DNA of 64,000 bases, taken from assembly GCA_001790855.1 (NCBI GenBank), contig MGDH01000011.1, positions 124,001-188,000 of the forward strand, in the 5' to 3' direction. Below are positions 1 to 8,435 of this stretch, piece by piece; position 1 is the first letter of the stretch; every line of letters starts with the position of its first letter. The notes under the pieces are model-generated. The model was not told the DNA's origin. It searched no databases and saw only the letters and a program-made list of their open reading frames with translations. This stretch comes from Candidatus Schekmanbacteria bacterium RIFCSPLOWO2_02_FULL_38_14 (GTDB lineage Bacteria; Schekmanbacteria; GWA2-38-11). The position numbers and the translations under genes were made by a program.

Positions 1-975
1 AACTATATATTCCAGTAAGTCATCTATCTCCAGAACCTGTGTAACTGTTTTGCTCAGGTTATAAAAAACATTCTCGTTTGTCACCTCATCCTTGAAAAAT
101 ATCTCTCTTCCTTTTCTATCAAGAAGAACTTTTACCCTTGGGAAAACAAATGCTGCAAAGACAAAAAGCAGGAAAAGAATTAATGAAAAACTGTAACTAA
201 ATACATCAAATGATACTTTTTCGCTTAGCAGAACTATCAGGAAACAGGGGACGAAAAAAAGTATAATTAAAAAAAAGTATGTTACACTCTTTTTTATGAC
301 AACAGTAATTGCCATCAAGCGATATTTAACTATGGCATAGCTAATGATAAAAACATAAATTGTAGATAAATGGGCTGCAATTGGTGGTGTTTTTAAATCA
401 ATAAGCGGGAAAAAGGATGTTGAAGCACTTACAAATCCAATTACGGATGCAAAAATAACATATCTTAACTGATTTTTTTTTAAAAGAAGAGTTGTTCTTT
501 GGTGCTCTTTGATTAAAAGCCATACACCATAGATTGGAACCCAGTATACAAGGAAATGGATAAAATAAATCTTTCCAGGAACTTCATAGAAACCAAATGC
601 AAAGTGGGAAATAACATCCTTAACAAACAACTTGCTAAAATTAAAGCCTACCAGTTCAACCAGTGCAAATCCATATCCAACAAAAAGTAGGGCTCTCTTT
701 TCTCTGGCTTGTTCAACCAAAACAAGAAAAAAATGAAGCGTTAAAAAAGGAATGAAAATAGCCCCTAAATATAAAACTCTATTCCAAAAAAGAGCTTCAT
801 CCCTACCTATTGAAACACCAACCATACAACGGCCAAAATACCAGAGAGAAACACTAAAGCATTGTAAGCACCATATCTTATTAAGAAATAGTTTCCTGTT
901 TCTCAGATAGACAAAGATTCCAAGTATAAAAGCAAAAATGCTTCCAGTAAAAAAACCTATGGCATACCAGTTCAT
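1..975 (-). CDS. Membrane sensor protein with N-terminal 7TM domain, probably a histidine kinase (partial)
   Basis: An open frame runs from an ATG at 975 to the window edge without a stop (325 codons), so the C-terminal part is missing. The visible part has about seven or eight hydrophobic helices and ends the membrane block with a YRLMAITVVIKKSVTYF-type stretch. That stretch is characteristic of the N-terminal 7TM region of histidine kinases (HisKA_7TM family; family knowledge). After about residue 275 the chain becomes soluble (LLDRKGREIFF, then NLSKTVTQVLEIDDLLEYIV), which looks like the linker and start of a GAF domain. A kinase or GGDEF output would follow outside the window. The ATG lies 3 bases after the ketosynthase stop, so it is probably the last visible gene of that operon and translationally coupled. 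The output domain is inferred, not seen. Confidence 0.75.
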   Translation of the reverse strand, partial: MNWYAIGFFTGSIFAFILGIFVYLRNRKLFLNKIWCLQCFSVSLWYFGRCMVGVSIGRDEALFWNRVLYLGAIFIPFLTLHFFLVLVEQAREKRALLFVGYGFALVELVGFNFSKLFVKDVISHFAFGFYEVPGKIYFIHFLVYWVPIYGVWLLIKEHQRTTLLLKKNQLRYVIFASVIGFVSASTSFFPLIDLKTPPIAAHLSTIYVFIISYAIVKYRLMAITVVIKKSVTYFFLIILFFVPCFLIVLLSEKVSFDVFSYSFSLILFLLFVFAAFVFPRVKVLLDRKGREIFFKDEVTNENVFYNLSKTVTQVLEIDDLLEYIV

Positions 976-978
976 TTT

Positions 979-2223
979 TTATCCTTCAAATCTCCTGAGA
1001 ACAACCACAGAATTATAACCCCCAAAACCAAAAGAGGTTTTAACAATAGTTTTTATCTCCTTTTTACAACCCTTGTTGGGGACATAGTCCAAATCGCACT
1101 CCGGGTCTGGGATATGAAGATTTATGGTAGGATGAAGGAATTGATTCTCAAGCATTAGAAAACACGCAACAATTTCCATAGCACCACATCCGCCCATTGC
1201 ATGACCTGTCATGGATTTTGTTGCTGTAACTGACAATCTGTAGGCATGTTTTCCAAATACGTTTTTTATCATCAGAGTCTCTGCCCTGTCATTTACGATT
1301 GTTCCGCTCCCATGAGCATTGATATGGTCAACCTCCCTTGGAGATATACCGGAATCTTTCAAAGCAATCTGGATCGCCCTTGAACCCTGAAGAGAATCCG
1401 GCAAAGGGGTCATAACATGATATGCATCGCAAGTTGCTCCATAACCTGTAATCTCACCGTAGATTTTTGCTTTTCTCTTTTTTGCATGCTCATACTCTTC
1501 AAGAATAATAATTCCTGCTCCTTCTCCAAAAACCAATCCATCTCTGTCCCTGCTGAACGGTCTATAGACAGTTGAGGGGTCTCCACTATGCTTAGAGAGA
1601 AGATTAACATTGGCAAAAGTAGCAATGGCAAAAGGGGTAACAGGTGTTTCTGAGCCTCCTGCAATTGCAACATCTACCCTTCCGTTTCTTATATACTCGA
1701 AAGCCTCCCCTACTGCTGAAGTTGATGAAGCGCACGCAGTTGTGATTGTCTGGGTTGGCCCTGTTATTCCATAACTTATCATTATCTGGCTTGCACAGGA
1801 ACTTGGTATTATTGATGTGGCAAAAAATGGGTTTATTCTTTTATACCCTTTTTCAAGGAATATTGCATGTTGCCTCTCTCCTATTGCCAGCGCTCCAACG
1901 GATGTTCCTATTAAAACAGCTATTCTTTCTTTTCTTTCATTCTCTATGTCAATTTTTGAGTCTTCAAGCGCCATCTTTGTTGAAACAAGACCAAATTGAG
2001 CAAAACGGTCAATCCTTTTTGAAAGTTGAGGGGGAATATAATCAATGGGGTCAAAATCTGTAACTTCTCCGGCTACATGGCAGGGATAACTGGATGCATC
2101 AAAGCTGGTTATTTCTTTAATCCCTGATCTCCCCTCTTTTAAAGAATCCCAGAAATTTTTTTTTCCTATACCATTTGAAGCAACAACACCAATTCCTGTT
2201 ACGACAACTCTTTTCTTTTTCAT
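979..2223 (-). CDS. Beta-ketoacyl-ACP synthase II-like ketosynthase (FabF family)
   Basis: This 414-residue protein has full FabF length. The thiolase-fold ketosynthase signature is present: catalytic Cys164 in TTACASS, then the two histidines in NAHGSGT (near residue 303) and MTGHAMGG (near 339), followed by the glycine-rich end SFGFGGYNSV. Enzymes of this family condense malonyl-ACP with acyl-ACP in the cytoplasm. The NAHGSGT motif differs from the usual NAHGTST, so a specialised ketosynthase (modified lipid or polyketide) is as likely as housekeeping FabF. No acpP, fabD, fabG or fabH is adjacent, and the neighbours are a radical SAM enzyme and a methyltransferase, which supports a specialised role. 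The gene starts 22 bases after the radical SAM stop and ends 3 bases before the sensor gene. Confidence 0.85.
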   Translation of the reverse strand: MKKKRVVVTGIGVVASNGIGKKNFWDSLKEGRSGIKEITSFDASSYPCHVAGEVTDFDPIDYIPPQLSKRIDRFAQFGLVSTKMALEDSKIDIENERKERIAVLIGTSVGALAIGERQHAIFLEKGYKRINPFFATSIIPSSCASQIMISYGITGPTQTITTACASSTSAVGEAFEYIRNGRVDVAIAGGSETPVTPFAIATFANVNLLSKHSGDPSTVYRPFSRDRDGLVFGEGAGIIILEEYEHAKKRKAKIYGEITGYGATCDAYHVMTPLPDSLQGSRAIQIALKDSGISPREVDHINAHGSGTIVNDRAETLMIKNVFGKHAYRLSVTATKSMTGHAMGGCGAMEIVACFLMLENQFLHPTINLHIPDPECDLDYVPNKGCKKEIKTIVKTSFGFGGYNSVVVLRRFEG

Positions 2224-2245
2224 ATCTTTGCTGTATCCTTTTAGG

Positions 2246-3601
2246 TTATTCTAAACCTCCTGAATAAGGGTGAATTCTTCTGTTGACCATATTTTGAAAA
2301 AATAAGTTTCTCTTCAGTAGGAAGATGGTAAGTTTATTTAATCTATAGAAAAGCCTATAGGCTATATTAGAAATCCGATAAAATTTTTGAAAAACTTCCC
2401 AAAATTTTTCCTCTAATTCATTTGGTTCCATGTTCTTCGGCTTGAAAACAACATTCGTGCCATCGTATTTTGAATAATCCTTGTGTAATATCCTCCCCTC
2501 TTCCAAAAATCTTTCAAATAATTTTGTTCCTGGCACAGGAGTTAATATCCATTGAACCATTAATGGGATTTTTTCCTTTGTTAAAAAATCTATTGTCTCA
2601 TCCATTAATTCCTTTGTATCTCCATCAAAGCCAAAAATCATACTCGGGTTTGGTTGAATCCCGGCATCAGAGTATATTTTAAAAATTTTAGAATAATTTT
2701 CTATTCTATTGAAATTTTTCCTCACTGAGAGAAGGGATTCTTTTGAAATACTCTCTATTCCCAAAAATGCAAAGATACAACCAGATTTCCCTGCCAGAGT
2801 CACTAATTCCTCATCCATTGCAGCCAAAGAACTGAATTGCCCAAACCAATGTATCTTTAAAGAAATCAAAGCCTTGAAAAGCTCCTTTGCTCTTTCTGGC
2901 TGAGCAGCTATATTGTCATCAGTGAAAACAATAAAAGCCCCTTTAAATTTTTGTATCTCTTCTACTACTTCAGCAATAGGGCGGAATCTCATTTTTTTGC
3001 CAAAGTAATTACTAACACAACAAAAATCGCAATCATGGAAGCAACCTCTTGCCGTTTCTATGGGAATTCTGGGCCATTTACTCGTTTTAAATAAAAATCC
3101 TGGTTTAAGATATTTATCCAATGGCAATAAATTAAAACAAGGAGTGGGAAGCTTTTCTAAAGATGGTGTACCATTAGGAAAATATATCTTTTCAAGCTCT
3201 CCTTTTTTAAAATCATCTAAAACCTTCCACCATATATTCTCGCTTTCTCCGACAACAACACTATCTACATGAGGTAGAACCTCTTCAATTAAATAGCTTG
3301 GAGCTGGTCCCCCAAGGATAACCTTAGTACCTCTCTTCTTATATTCCTCAGCTATCTGTAATGCTCTTGGTAGTTGTGTTATTAAACTTGTAATCCCAAC
3401 CAAATCTACTGGTTCATCAAAATTTATATCCTCAAGGGTTTCATCAATAATGGAAACACTAAAATCAGAAGGAGTTAAAGCTGCTATATAAGGTAGAGTA
3501 CGACTGGGAACAAAGGATTTTTCAAATTTCCTTATTTTACCATTCACTAATTGAGATGGTTGAATTAATTTCAATTTATAATTCTTCACATTCAATTGCA
3601 T
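2246..3601 (-). CDS. B12-binding-domain radical SAM enzyme
   Basis: The protein has 451 residues. The N-terminal 150 or so residues have the shape of a cobalamin-binding Rossmann domain (LIQPSQ start, PYIAALTP, VDLVGITSLITQ, GTKVILGGPAPSY). The radical SAM core follows with the Fe-S cluster motif Cys187-x3-Cys191-x2-Cys194, then FTDDNIAAQPERAKEL and FLGIESISKE, typical of B12-dependent radical SAM proteins. The C-terminal tail (about 400-451) is basic and hydrophobic and may touch the membrane. Such enzymes methylate or rearrange unreactive carbons; the substrate here is unknown. The start overlaps the stop of the upstream methyltransferase by 10 bases, implying coupled translation. Lipid modification together with the downstream ketosynthase is inferred from context only. 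Confidence 0.85.
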   Translation of the reverse strand: MQLNVKNYKLKLIQPSQLVNGKIRKFEKSFVPSRTLPYIAALTPSDFSVSIIDETLEDINFDEPVDLVGITSLITQLPRALQIAEEYKKRGTKVILGGPAPSYLIEEVLPHVDSVVVGESENIWWKVLDDFKKGELEKIYFPNGTPSLEKLPTPCFNLLPLDKYLKPGFLFKTSKWPRIPIETARGCFHDCDFCCVSNYFGKKMRFRPIAEVVEEIQKFKGAFIVFTDDNIAAQPERAKELFKALISLKIHWFGQFSSLAAMDEELVTLAGKSGCIFAFLGIESISKESLLSVRKNFNRIENYSKIFKIYSDAGIQPNPSMIFGFDGDTKELMDETIDFLTKEKIPLMVQWILTPVPGTKLFERFLEEGRILHKDYSKYDGTNVVFKPKNMEPNELEEKFWEVFQKFYRISNIAYRLFYRLNKLTIFLLKRNLFFQNMVNRRIHPYSGGLE

Positions 3602-4170
3602 ACCAAACTGCGCCTTTTTTTGAATGGGATAAATGCATTAATCTCATTCTTATATCTTACATATTCCTCTCCAAACTTTTTCTCAAAAGTTTTTTCTTCA
3701 TAATAAGTTCTTAAGAATATCAAAGGAGAATAGATAAATACTGATACTAAAAATGAATAGTAAGCATTAGCTACTAATGGGAATCCTAATACCTCCAACA
3801 GCACACTAAGATAATACGGGTTCCTCACATATTTATAGGGACCCTCTATTATCAGTTTATGATTTTCTCTAATCTCTATATGAACACTATGGAGCTTCCC
3901 AAGAGTCCTGATAGTCCAATTTCTTCCAATTAGTCCCAAAGAAAACATAAAAAGACCAATTATTGTTATAAAAAAAATTATTTCTGGTTTCTTTGTGAAA
4001 TATTCCACGAACACGCTTATAAATATTAATATATGAACAATCAGGAGTGTTCTAAATGTCCATCGAGCTTCAATTATTCCATCCTCCTTCTCTCGCCAGC
4101 AATAGAGCTCAAAGAGACGCTCAATGCACATAAAAATCATAAATATTAAAAAAAATATTTTGAAAAACAT
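3592..4170 (-). CDS. Isoprenylcysteine carboxyl methyltransferase-like membrane methyltransferase
   Basis: The protein has 192 residues with about four to five hydrophobic segments. The C-terminal half shows the ICMT/PEMT-type SAM-binding signature: GPYKYVRNPYYLSVLLE, then YYEEKTFEKKFGEEYVRYKN. These integral membrane methyltransferases act on lipids, phospholipid head groups or prenylated substrates. Bacteria carry many members of unknown substrate, so ICMT should be read as a fold name. The gene is 21 bases downstream of a decayed radical SAM fragment and overlaps the next radical SAM gene by 10 bases, so it belongs to the same operon. Confidence 0.8.
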   Translation of the reverse strand: MFFKIFFLIFMIFMCIERLFELYCWREKEDGIIEARWTFRTLLIVHILIFISVFVEYFTKKPEIIFFITIIGLFMFSLGLIGRNWTIRTLGKLHSVHIEIRENHKLIIEGPYKYVRNPYYLSVLLEVLGFPLVANAYYSFLVSVFIYSPLIFLRTYYEEKTFEKKFGEEYVRYKNEINAFIPFKKRRSLVCN

Positions 4171-4191
4171 ACTTCTTGCAGCAACTAAGGA

Positions 4192-4398
4192 TTAAATCAA
4201 TAAAGGTCTCATTCTCTTCTTTATTCCTTTTCGTATAATAAAATTTATTAAACCGAGAAGATAAAGACACTTAAAGGGAGTAGAGCAAATGGGATTCAAA
4301 GCTGCAATGTAAGTCATGGCTAAAGTCGGCATTAGCGCCTTCTTATAAACCTTTCCCTTTTCATCCAGATGAGATGGCTGAATTAAAAGTAATTTCAT
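4192..4398 (-). pseudogene. Internally deleted remnant of a B12-binding radical SAM gene
   Basis: This 68-codon frame begins MKLLLIQPSHLDEKGK and continues to TYIAALNP. That closely parallels the start of the intact radical SAM protein encoded at 3601 (KLKLIQPSQLVNGK and PYIAALTP). Immediately after, the sequence switches to a basic, hydrophobic tail (FKCLYLLGLINFIIRKG) resembling the C-terminal tails of such enzymes. About 380 residues including the whole radical SAM core are absent. The simplest reading is a large in-frame deletion in a former paralogue; that the tail belongs to the same ancestor is inference. No Shine-Dalgarno sequence precedes the ATG. A translated remnant or small regulatory peptide cannot be excluded. 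Confidence 0.6.
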
Positions 4399-4552
4399 AG
4401 GAGATAAAATTCTCTTTAATTAAAAACTTACTTATTTCTATAAGAAAAATATTTGATTTTTATATCAGAAAAAATGCTCAGAGTCAAGAAATTTGGCTCT
4501 TGTTTTAAATTCCTTGACATATAATTTAAGATTGATTAGTTTTAAACCCATC

Positions 4553-7500
4553 ATGAAAAAATTCCTCCTGATTCTCCTTGGTGCCTGTTTTCTCCTTTCC
4601 CTTTCCGCTAATGAAGCAGATTCCAGAATTTCAAGATTTACGATATCAGGCATTGTAAAAAAAACAGGTACAGGAAAGAGATTAAAAGATGTCTCTATAG
4701 GGCTTTCAGGTACTACCTCTCAAGGAGAAGTCACCAGGACATCAAAGACTAACAGATTGGGAAAATACAGTTTCACAAAACTCTTAGCCGGGACATATAC
4801 AATAATTCCCTCTTTTCCAGGATATGTCTTTGACCCTAATAGCCAGCAGATAACCATAGCAAAGAGGAATAAAACCGCAAACTTTAAAGCAACCCCTGGC
4901 GAGGAGATAACTATAGAAGATATCTATAAGGTTGCTTTGAAAAAACCGGCAAAAATTTCCTTAAAGATTTTAAATACTTCAGCTGACCTTGACCTCTATC
5001 TCCTTGACCCGCTAACTGGTGAAAAGCTTGCTGTTTCTGATTCAGCCTTTCCTGGTCAGGAGAAGTCAATAACTGTTAATGACCTTGGGACTTATATAAT
5101 TGGTGTTGATGCAAAGGATTTAGAATCAAATTATATCCTCACCATAGATTCTTTTTCTACAGGCAGTAATTTTATAAACAGGAAGGTTCTTTCAAATTCC
5201 AGTAAATCTGCCACCTCTTCCAGCATAGATTTTGGAGTTCCTGTTTCAGGGTCTCTGGATTTATCTGATGACTATTTTGATGATTCTACCCTCTATGATC
5301 AATACTTTTTTACCGGGCAAGCTAACCAGTCTGTTGATATACGGATGAGTTCAGCAGAAATAGACAGCTATCTCTATTTAATCTATTCTGGTATTTTCGA
5401 AGATACCATAATAGCAGAGGATGATGATAGCGGCGGCGGCAATGATGCAAGGATTTCAGGAGAGCTTCCCTACAGTGGCACTTATAGCATAATTGCAAAC
5501 AGCCGCTTTGTTCTGGAAACCGGCTCCTATACATTGACTCTGGAAGAATTTAACCCGAATGCAACAGGCTCTATTTCCGGAAAGCTGATTGTAGAGGATT
5601 ATATCAGTTTAACTGAGGAGGAAAACAATGAAGATAATCTTTCTGGAGCCTTTAATATCCTCTACTTCCCTGTAAAAATCTTTGGCGCCTCAGAAGACGG
5701 AGACCCAGGCACAACCATTACGATTCCCAAAACTGTTTCCAAAAAAAGAAAAAAGGCGACTGCTGACTTTGTCCCTGGCGAGGTCGTTGTTAAATTTAAA
5801 AATGGGAAAACCCCTTCTGCCTCAAAGAAGGTTTTGCAGTTTAACCTGAAAAAGAAAGGCGAAAGCTATAACGGCCCCCTGCTTTTTGAGATAAGTGAGT
5901 TAAAGGAATTCAAAAAATCCCTGTCTGAAAAAGGAAGCCTCGCGAAAAAGAAAGCAGTAGATTCTTTAAAAGCGCAGACTTTAAGAGTAATTGAAAAACT
6001 AAATCAGGACCCTGATGTGCTCTATGCAGAGCCAAATTATATCTATTATCCTGCAAAAACCCCTAATGATACCTATTACAAATATCAGTGGCACTATCCC
6101 CTGATAAACCTGCCTGAGACCTGGGACATAACAACAGGAAATTCAAGTGTAACAGTGGCAGTCATTGACACAGGAGTCCTTCTTAACCATCCTGATTTAA
6201 AAACGCGGCTTACCAGTGATGGCTATGATTTTATAAGCGATGCAGGAAATGCCCTTGATGAAGACGGAATAGATTCAAATGCTGATGACCCTGGAGATGA
6301 CCCGGCAAAGGTCCACTCAAGCTTTCACGGAAGCCATGTAGCTGGCACAATCGGAGCACTCACGGATAACAGCACCGGTGTTGCCGGAGTTGACTGGAAT
6401 TGCAAGATAATGCCAATAAGGGTCCTGGGAAAAGAGGGCGGAACAAATTTTGACATCACCCAGGCAATCCTCTATGCAGCACGCCTTGAAAATTCTTCAA
6501 AAAACTTCCCAAGCAAAAAAGCAGATGTAATAAACATGAGCCTTGGCGGCCCAGGCTCTGCCCAGTCTCAGCAGGATGCAATAACCAAAGCCATAAATGC
6601 TGGAGTCACAATAGTAGCTGCATCCGGAAACTCAAATAAAGATTCCCAAAGCGAACCTTTTTATCCTGCATCCTATGATGGAGTAATCTCAGTGGGTGCT
6701 GTGGACTTAAATGCAGAAAAAGCCCCTTATTCTAATTATGGCACAAGGATTGATATCTTGGCACCAGGGGGTGATACATCTTCTGATAAAAACGGAGATG
6801 GCTATCAGGACGGAGTCCTATCAACCTTAAAAAGTGAGGAAAGCAACGAGTTCAATTATGTCTTTTACCAGGGCACATCCATGGCATCTCCTCATGTTGC
6901 CGGTATTATTGCCCTGATTCAGGGTGCAAGGGTTTCAAAGGAATTGCCTCTTCTTTCTCCTTCTGAGATTAAAAACATACTCATAAATACATCATCAGGG
7001 GTTTCCTCATCAACAAAAGCAAAATTCCCAAATGCAGGATTGATTAATCCAAAGAATGCAGTGCTTTCAGCCATTGAGACATCAAGCGGAGTAGGGCCAA
7101 AGCTTGCTGTGTCAACAAAATCCCTTAATTTTGGAACAGAAGAAACAAGTTTGACTGTCCTGGTTGAAAATGGCGGCGGAGAGACGCTTAGCCTGACTCA
7201 AGTCACTTCTTCTGATTCCTGGCTTTCAGCCTCTCCGGAATCAGGGGATGCCCCTCTTATCCTTACAGTCACAGTAGACAGGACAGGGCTTTCTCCAGGA
7301 GGATATGAAGGAACAATAGATATAGCTTCAAACGGAGGAAACGCAGAAATTAATGTCTCTATGCAGGTTCAAGGCGAAGACGAACCCACACCAGGCAAAA
7401 GGGATATTGGCGAGGTCTTTGTGCTGGTAGTTGACAAGAATACTTTTGAAACCGTTGCCCAGGCTGAAACGAATGTGACTAATAATTTTTCATATAATGT

Positions 7501-7753
7501 AATATCAATCCCTGAGGGTGAATATTATATAATTGCAGGCACAGACAGGGACAATAATGATATAATCTGCGAGGATGAGGATGCCTGCGGAATCTTTCCC
7601 CTTTTCTCAGAGCCCGACCTTGTTAAGATTGAGGCTGACAAAGAATCAAGCGGCATTGATTTTCCTGTCAGTGAATTAAGCTTCATAACAGGGAAAAATC
7701 TGCCAAAAAAGGGTTTCATGAAGCTAAAGAAAAAACCCAAGGCGATGCAATGA
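4553..7753 (+). CDS. Secreted multidomain subtilisin-like serine protease (S8 family)
   Basis: The protein has 1066 residues from the ATG at 4553, chosen because it opens a signal peptide (MKKFLLILLGACFLLSLSA); a TTG 60 bases upstream is also in frame. Domains in order: a carboxypeptidase-regulatory-like beta domain (about 30-115), two pre-peptidase-C-terminal-type beta domains (about 120-205 and 230-335), a fervidolysin-like propeptide (FVPGEVVVKF, about 400-495), and the peptidase S8 core. The catalytic triad is complete: Asp539 in VIDTG, His592 in HGSHVAG, Ser776 in GTSMASPH. After the core come a BACON-like beta domain (about 845-935, with SWLSASPESG) and an acidic C-terminal beta region. 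It is exported and probably self-processed. Its stop overlaps the start of the PrcB-like lipoprotein gene, so the two form one transcription unit. Confidence 0.92.
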   Translation: MKKFLLILLGACFLLSLSANEADSRISRFTISGIVKKTGTGKRLKDVSIGLSGTTSQGEVTRTSKTNRLGKYSFTKLLAGTYTIIPSFPGYVFDPNSQQITIAKRNKTANFKATPGEEITIEDIYKVALKKPAKISLKILNTSADLDLYLLDPLTGEKLAVSDSAFPGQEKSITVNDLGTYIIGVDAKDLESNYILTIDSFSTGSNFINRKVLSNSSKSATSSSIDFGVPVSGSLDLSDDYFDDSTLYDQYFFTGQANQSVDIRMSSAEIDSYLYLIYSGIFEDTIIAEDDDSGGGNDARISGELPYSGTYSIIANSRFVLETGSYTLTLEEFNPNATGSISGKLIVEDYISLTEEENNEDNLSGAFNILYFPVKIFGASEDGDPGTTITIPKTVSKKRKKATADFVPGEVVVKFKNGKTPSASKKVLQFNLKKKGESYNGPLLFEISELKEFKKSLSEKGSLAKKKAVDSLKAQTLRVIEKLNQDPDVLYAEPNYIYYPAKTPNDTYYKYQWHYPLINLPETWDITTGNSSVTVAVIDTGVLLNHPDLKTRLTSDGYDFISDAGNALDEDGIDSNADDPGDDPAKVHSSFHGSHVAGTIGALTDNSTGVAGVDWNCKIMPIRVLGKEGGTNFDITQAILYAARLENSSKNFPSKKADVINMSLGGPGSAQSQQDAITKAINAGVTIVAASGNSNKDSQSEPFYPASYDGVISVGAVDLNAEKAPYSNYGTRIDILAPGGDTSSDKNGDGYQDGVLSTLKSEESNEFNYVFYQGTSMASPHVAGIIALIQGARVSKELPLLSPSEIKNILINTSSGVSSSTKAKFPNAGLINPKNAVLSAIETSSGVGPKLAVSTKSLNFGTEETSLTVLVENGGGETLSLTQVTSSDSWLSASPESGDAPLILTVTVDRTGLSPGGYEGTIDIASNGGNAEINVSMQVQGEDEPTPGKRDIGEVFVLVVDKNTFETVAQAETNVTNNFSYNVISIPEGEYYIIAGTDRDNNDIICEDEDACGIFPLFSEPDLVKIEADKESSGIDFPVSELSFITGKNLPKKGFMKLKKKPKAMQ

Positions 7754-8255
7754 AAAGGAAATCAATTTTTTTTTGCTGATTGCTCTTTTTGCCTGCCATC
7801 TGCCTACCCAGAACCCAAAAGCCACATCTCTTAATTTTCCTTTAACGGTTTTAGATAAAGGGACTTATTCAGGCTTTACAGAAAAAGAGCTTTCATTCAT
7901 GGTCATTAAGGAGAAACAAGAATTTTTAAAAGTTTTCTCAATGCTTCATTCCATTGAAATTCTTTCGCCCCCTCCGCCGCCAGTAGATTTTAAAGAAAAG
8001 ATAGTAATTGTGCTCCTTTTTGGGCAAAAGCCAACAGGAGGCTTTTCAATCGATTTTGGAAGGACCTATCTCTCTCCTGAAGGCGCCCTTTCAATTGAGG
8101 TAAAATTAAAAGAACCCTCTCCCTCGTCAATTCTCACCCAAGCCCTAACCAGCCCTTATGCAATTGCAAAGATTCAAAAAAAGGGGATAAAAGTTATAAG
8201 GTTTATTGATGAGAAAAATAATATCCTGAAAGAGCTTCCTCTTTTAAACTCTTAA
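7750..8255 (+). CDS. PrcB-domain lipoprotein, protease-complex partner (apparent frameshift in T9 tract)
   Basis: An ATG at 7750 overlaps the subtilase stop (ATGA). It reads six codons and a T9 tract (7766-7774), then hits TGA at 7777. With one extra T the frame continues as MKRKSIFFLLIALFAC, a textbook lipoprotein signal peptide with lipobox LFAC, straight into the long open frame. Without it the open frame has only an internal TTG at 7773. The mature part contains IVIVLLFGQKPTGGFSIDF, the hallmark of the PrcB C-terminal domain. PrcB is the lipoprotein partner of the subtilisin-like PrtP (dentilisin) of Treponema denticola, so the location next to a subtilase fits well. The reconstructed length is 168 residues. 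The shift could be a sequence error, a slippage site or a true mutation. Confidence 0.75.
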
Positions 8256-8339
8256 CCCTTCTTTTCTCCTGCAATAAATCCTGTGCGACTAAGGATTTCT
8301 CCCCTCTAAGAAAAAATGGAAGTTGTCCCCTTTTATCAC

Positions 8340-8433
8340 ATTTGGAAAACGCACCCTACTTTAGGATATGGTTAGATGTAGGGCATGGTTCCCAACCGTG
8401 CCGTAATATTCGGTGCATTTGGGGAATGCACCC
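8340..8433. repeat. Intergenic hairpin-rich repeat-like element
   Basis: The gap between two convergent genes holds two stems: 8382-8390 with 8394-8402 (GGCATGGTT and AACCGTGCC, one mismatch) and a perfect one, 8412-8419 with 8425-8432 (GGTGCATT and AATGCACC, loop of five). The G/C content and stacked hairpins differ from the surrounding AT-rich DNA and look like a decayed short palindromic repeat. The second hairpin could also help end transcription from either side, but no clean T tract follows. Confidence 0.45.
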
Positions 8434-8435
8434 TT

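Noticed and set aside
1410-2063. Open frames inside the ketosynthase gene on both strands
   Set aside because: They are frames shadowing a protein with strong motifs; their peptides are low-complexity Leu/Phe strings without ribosome-binding sites.
4514-4540. Promoter for the subtilase from TTGACA at 4514
   Set aside because: The TATAAT directly abutting it has no spacer and no acceptable -10 lies 15-18 bases downstream.
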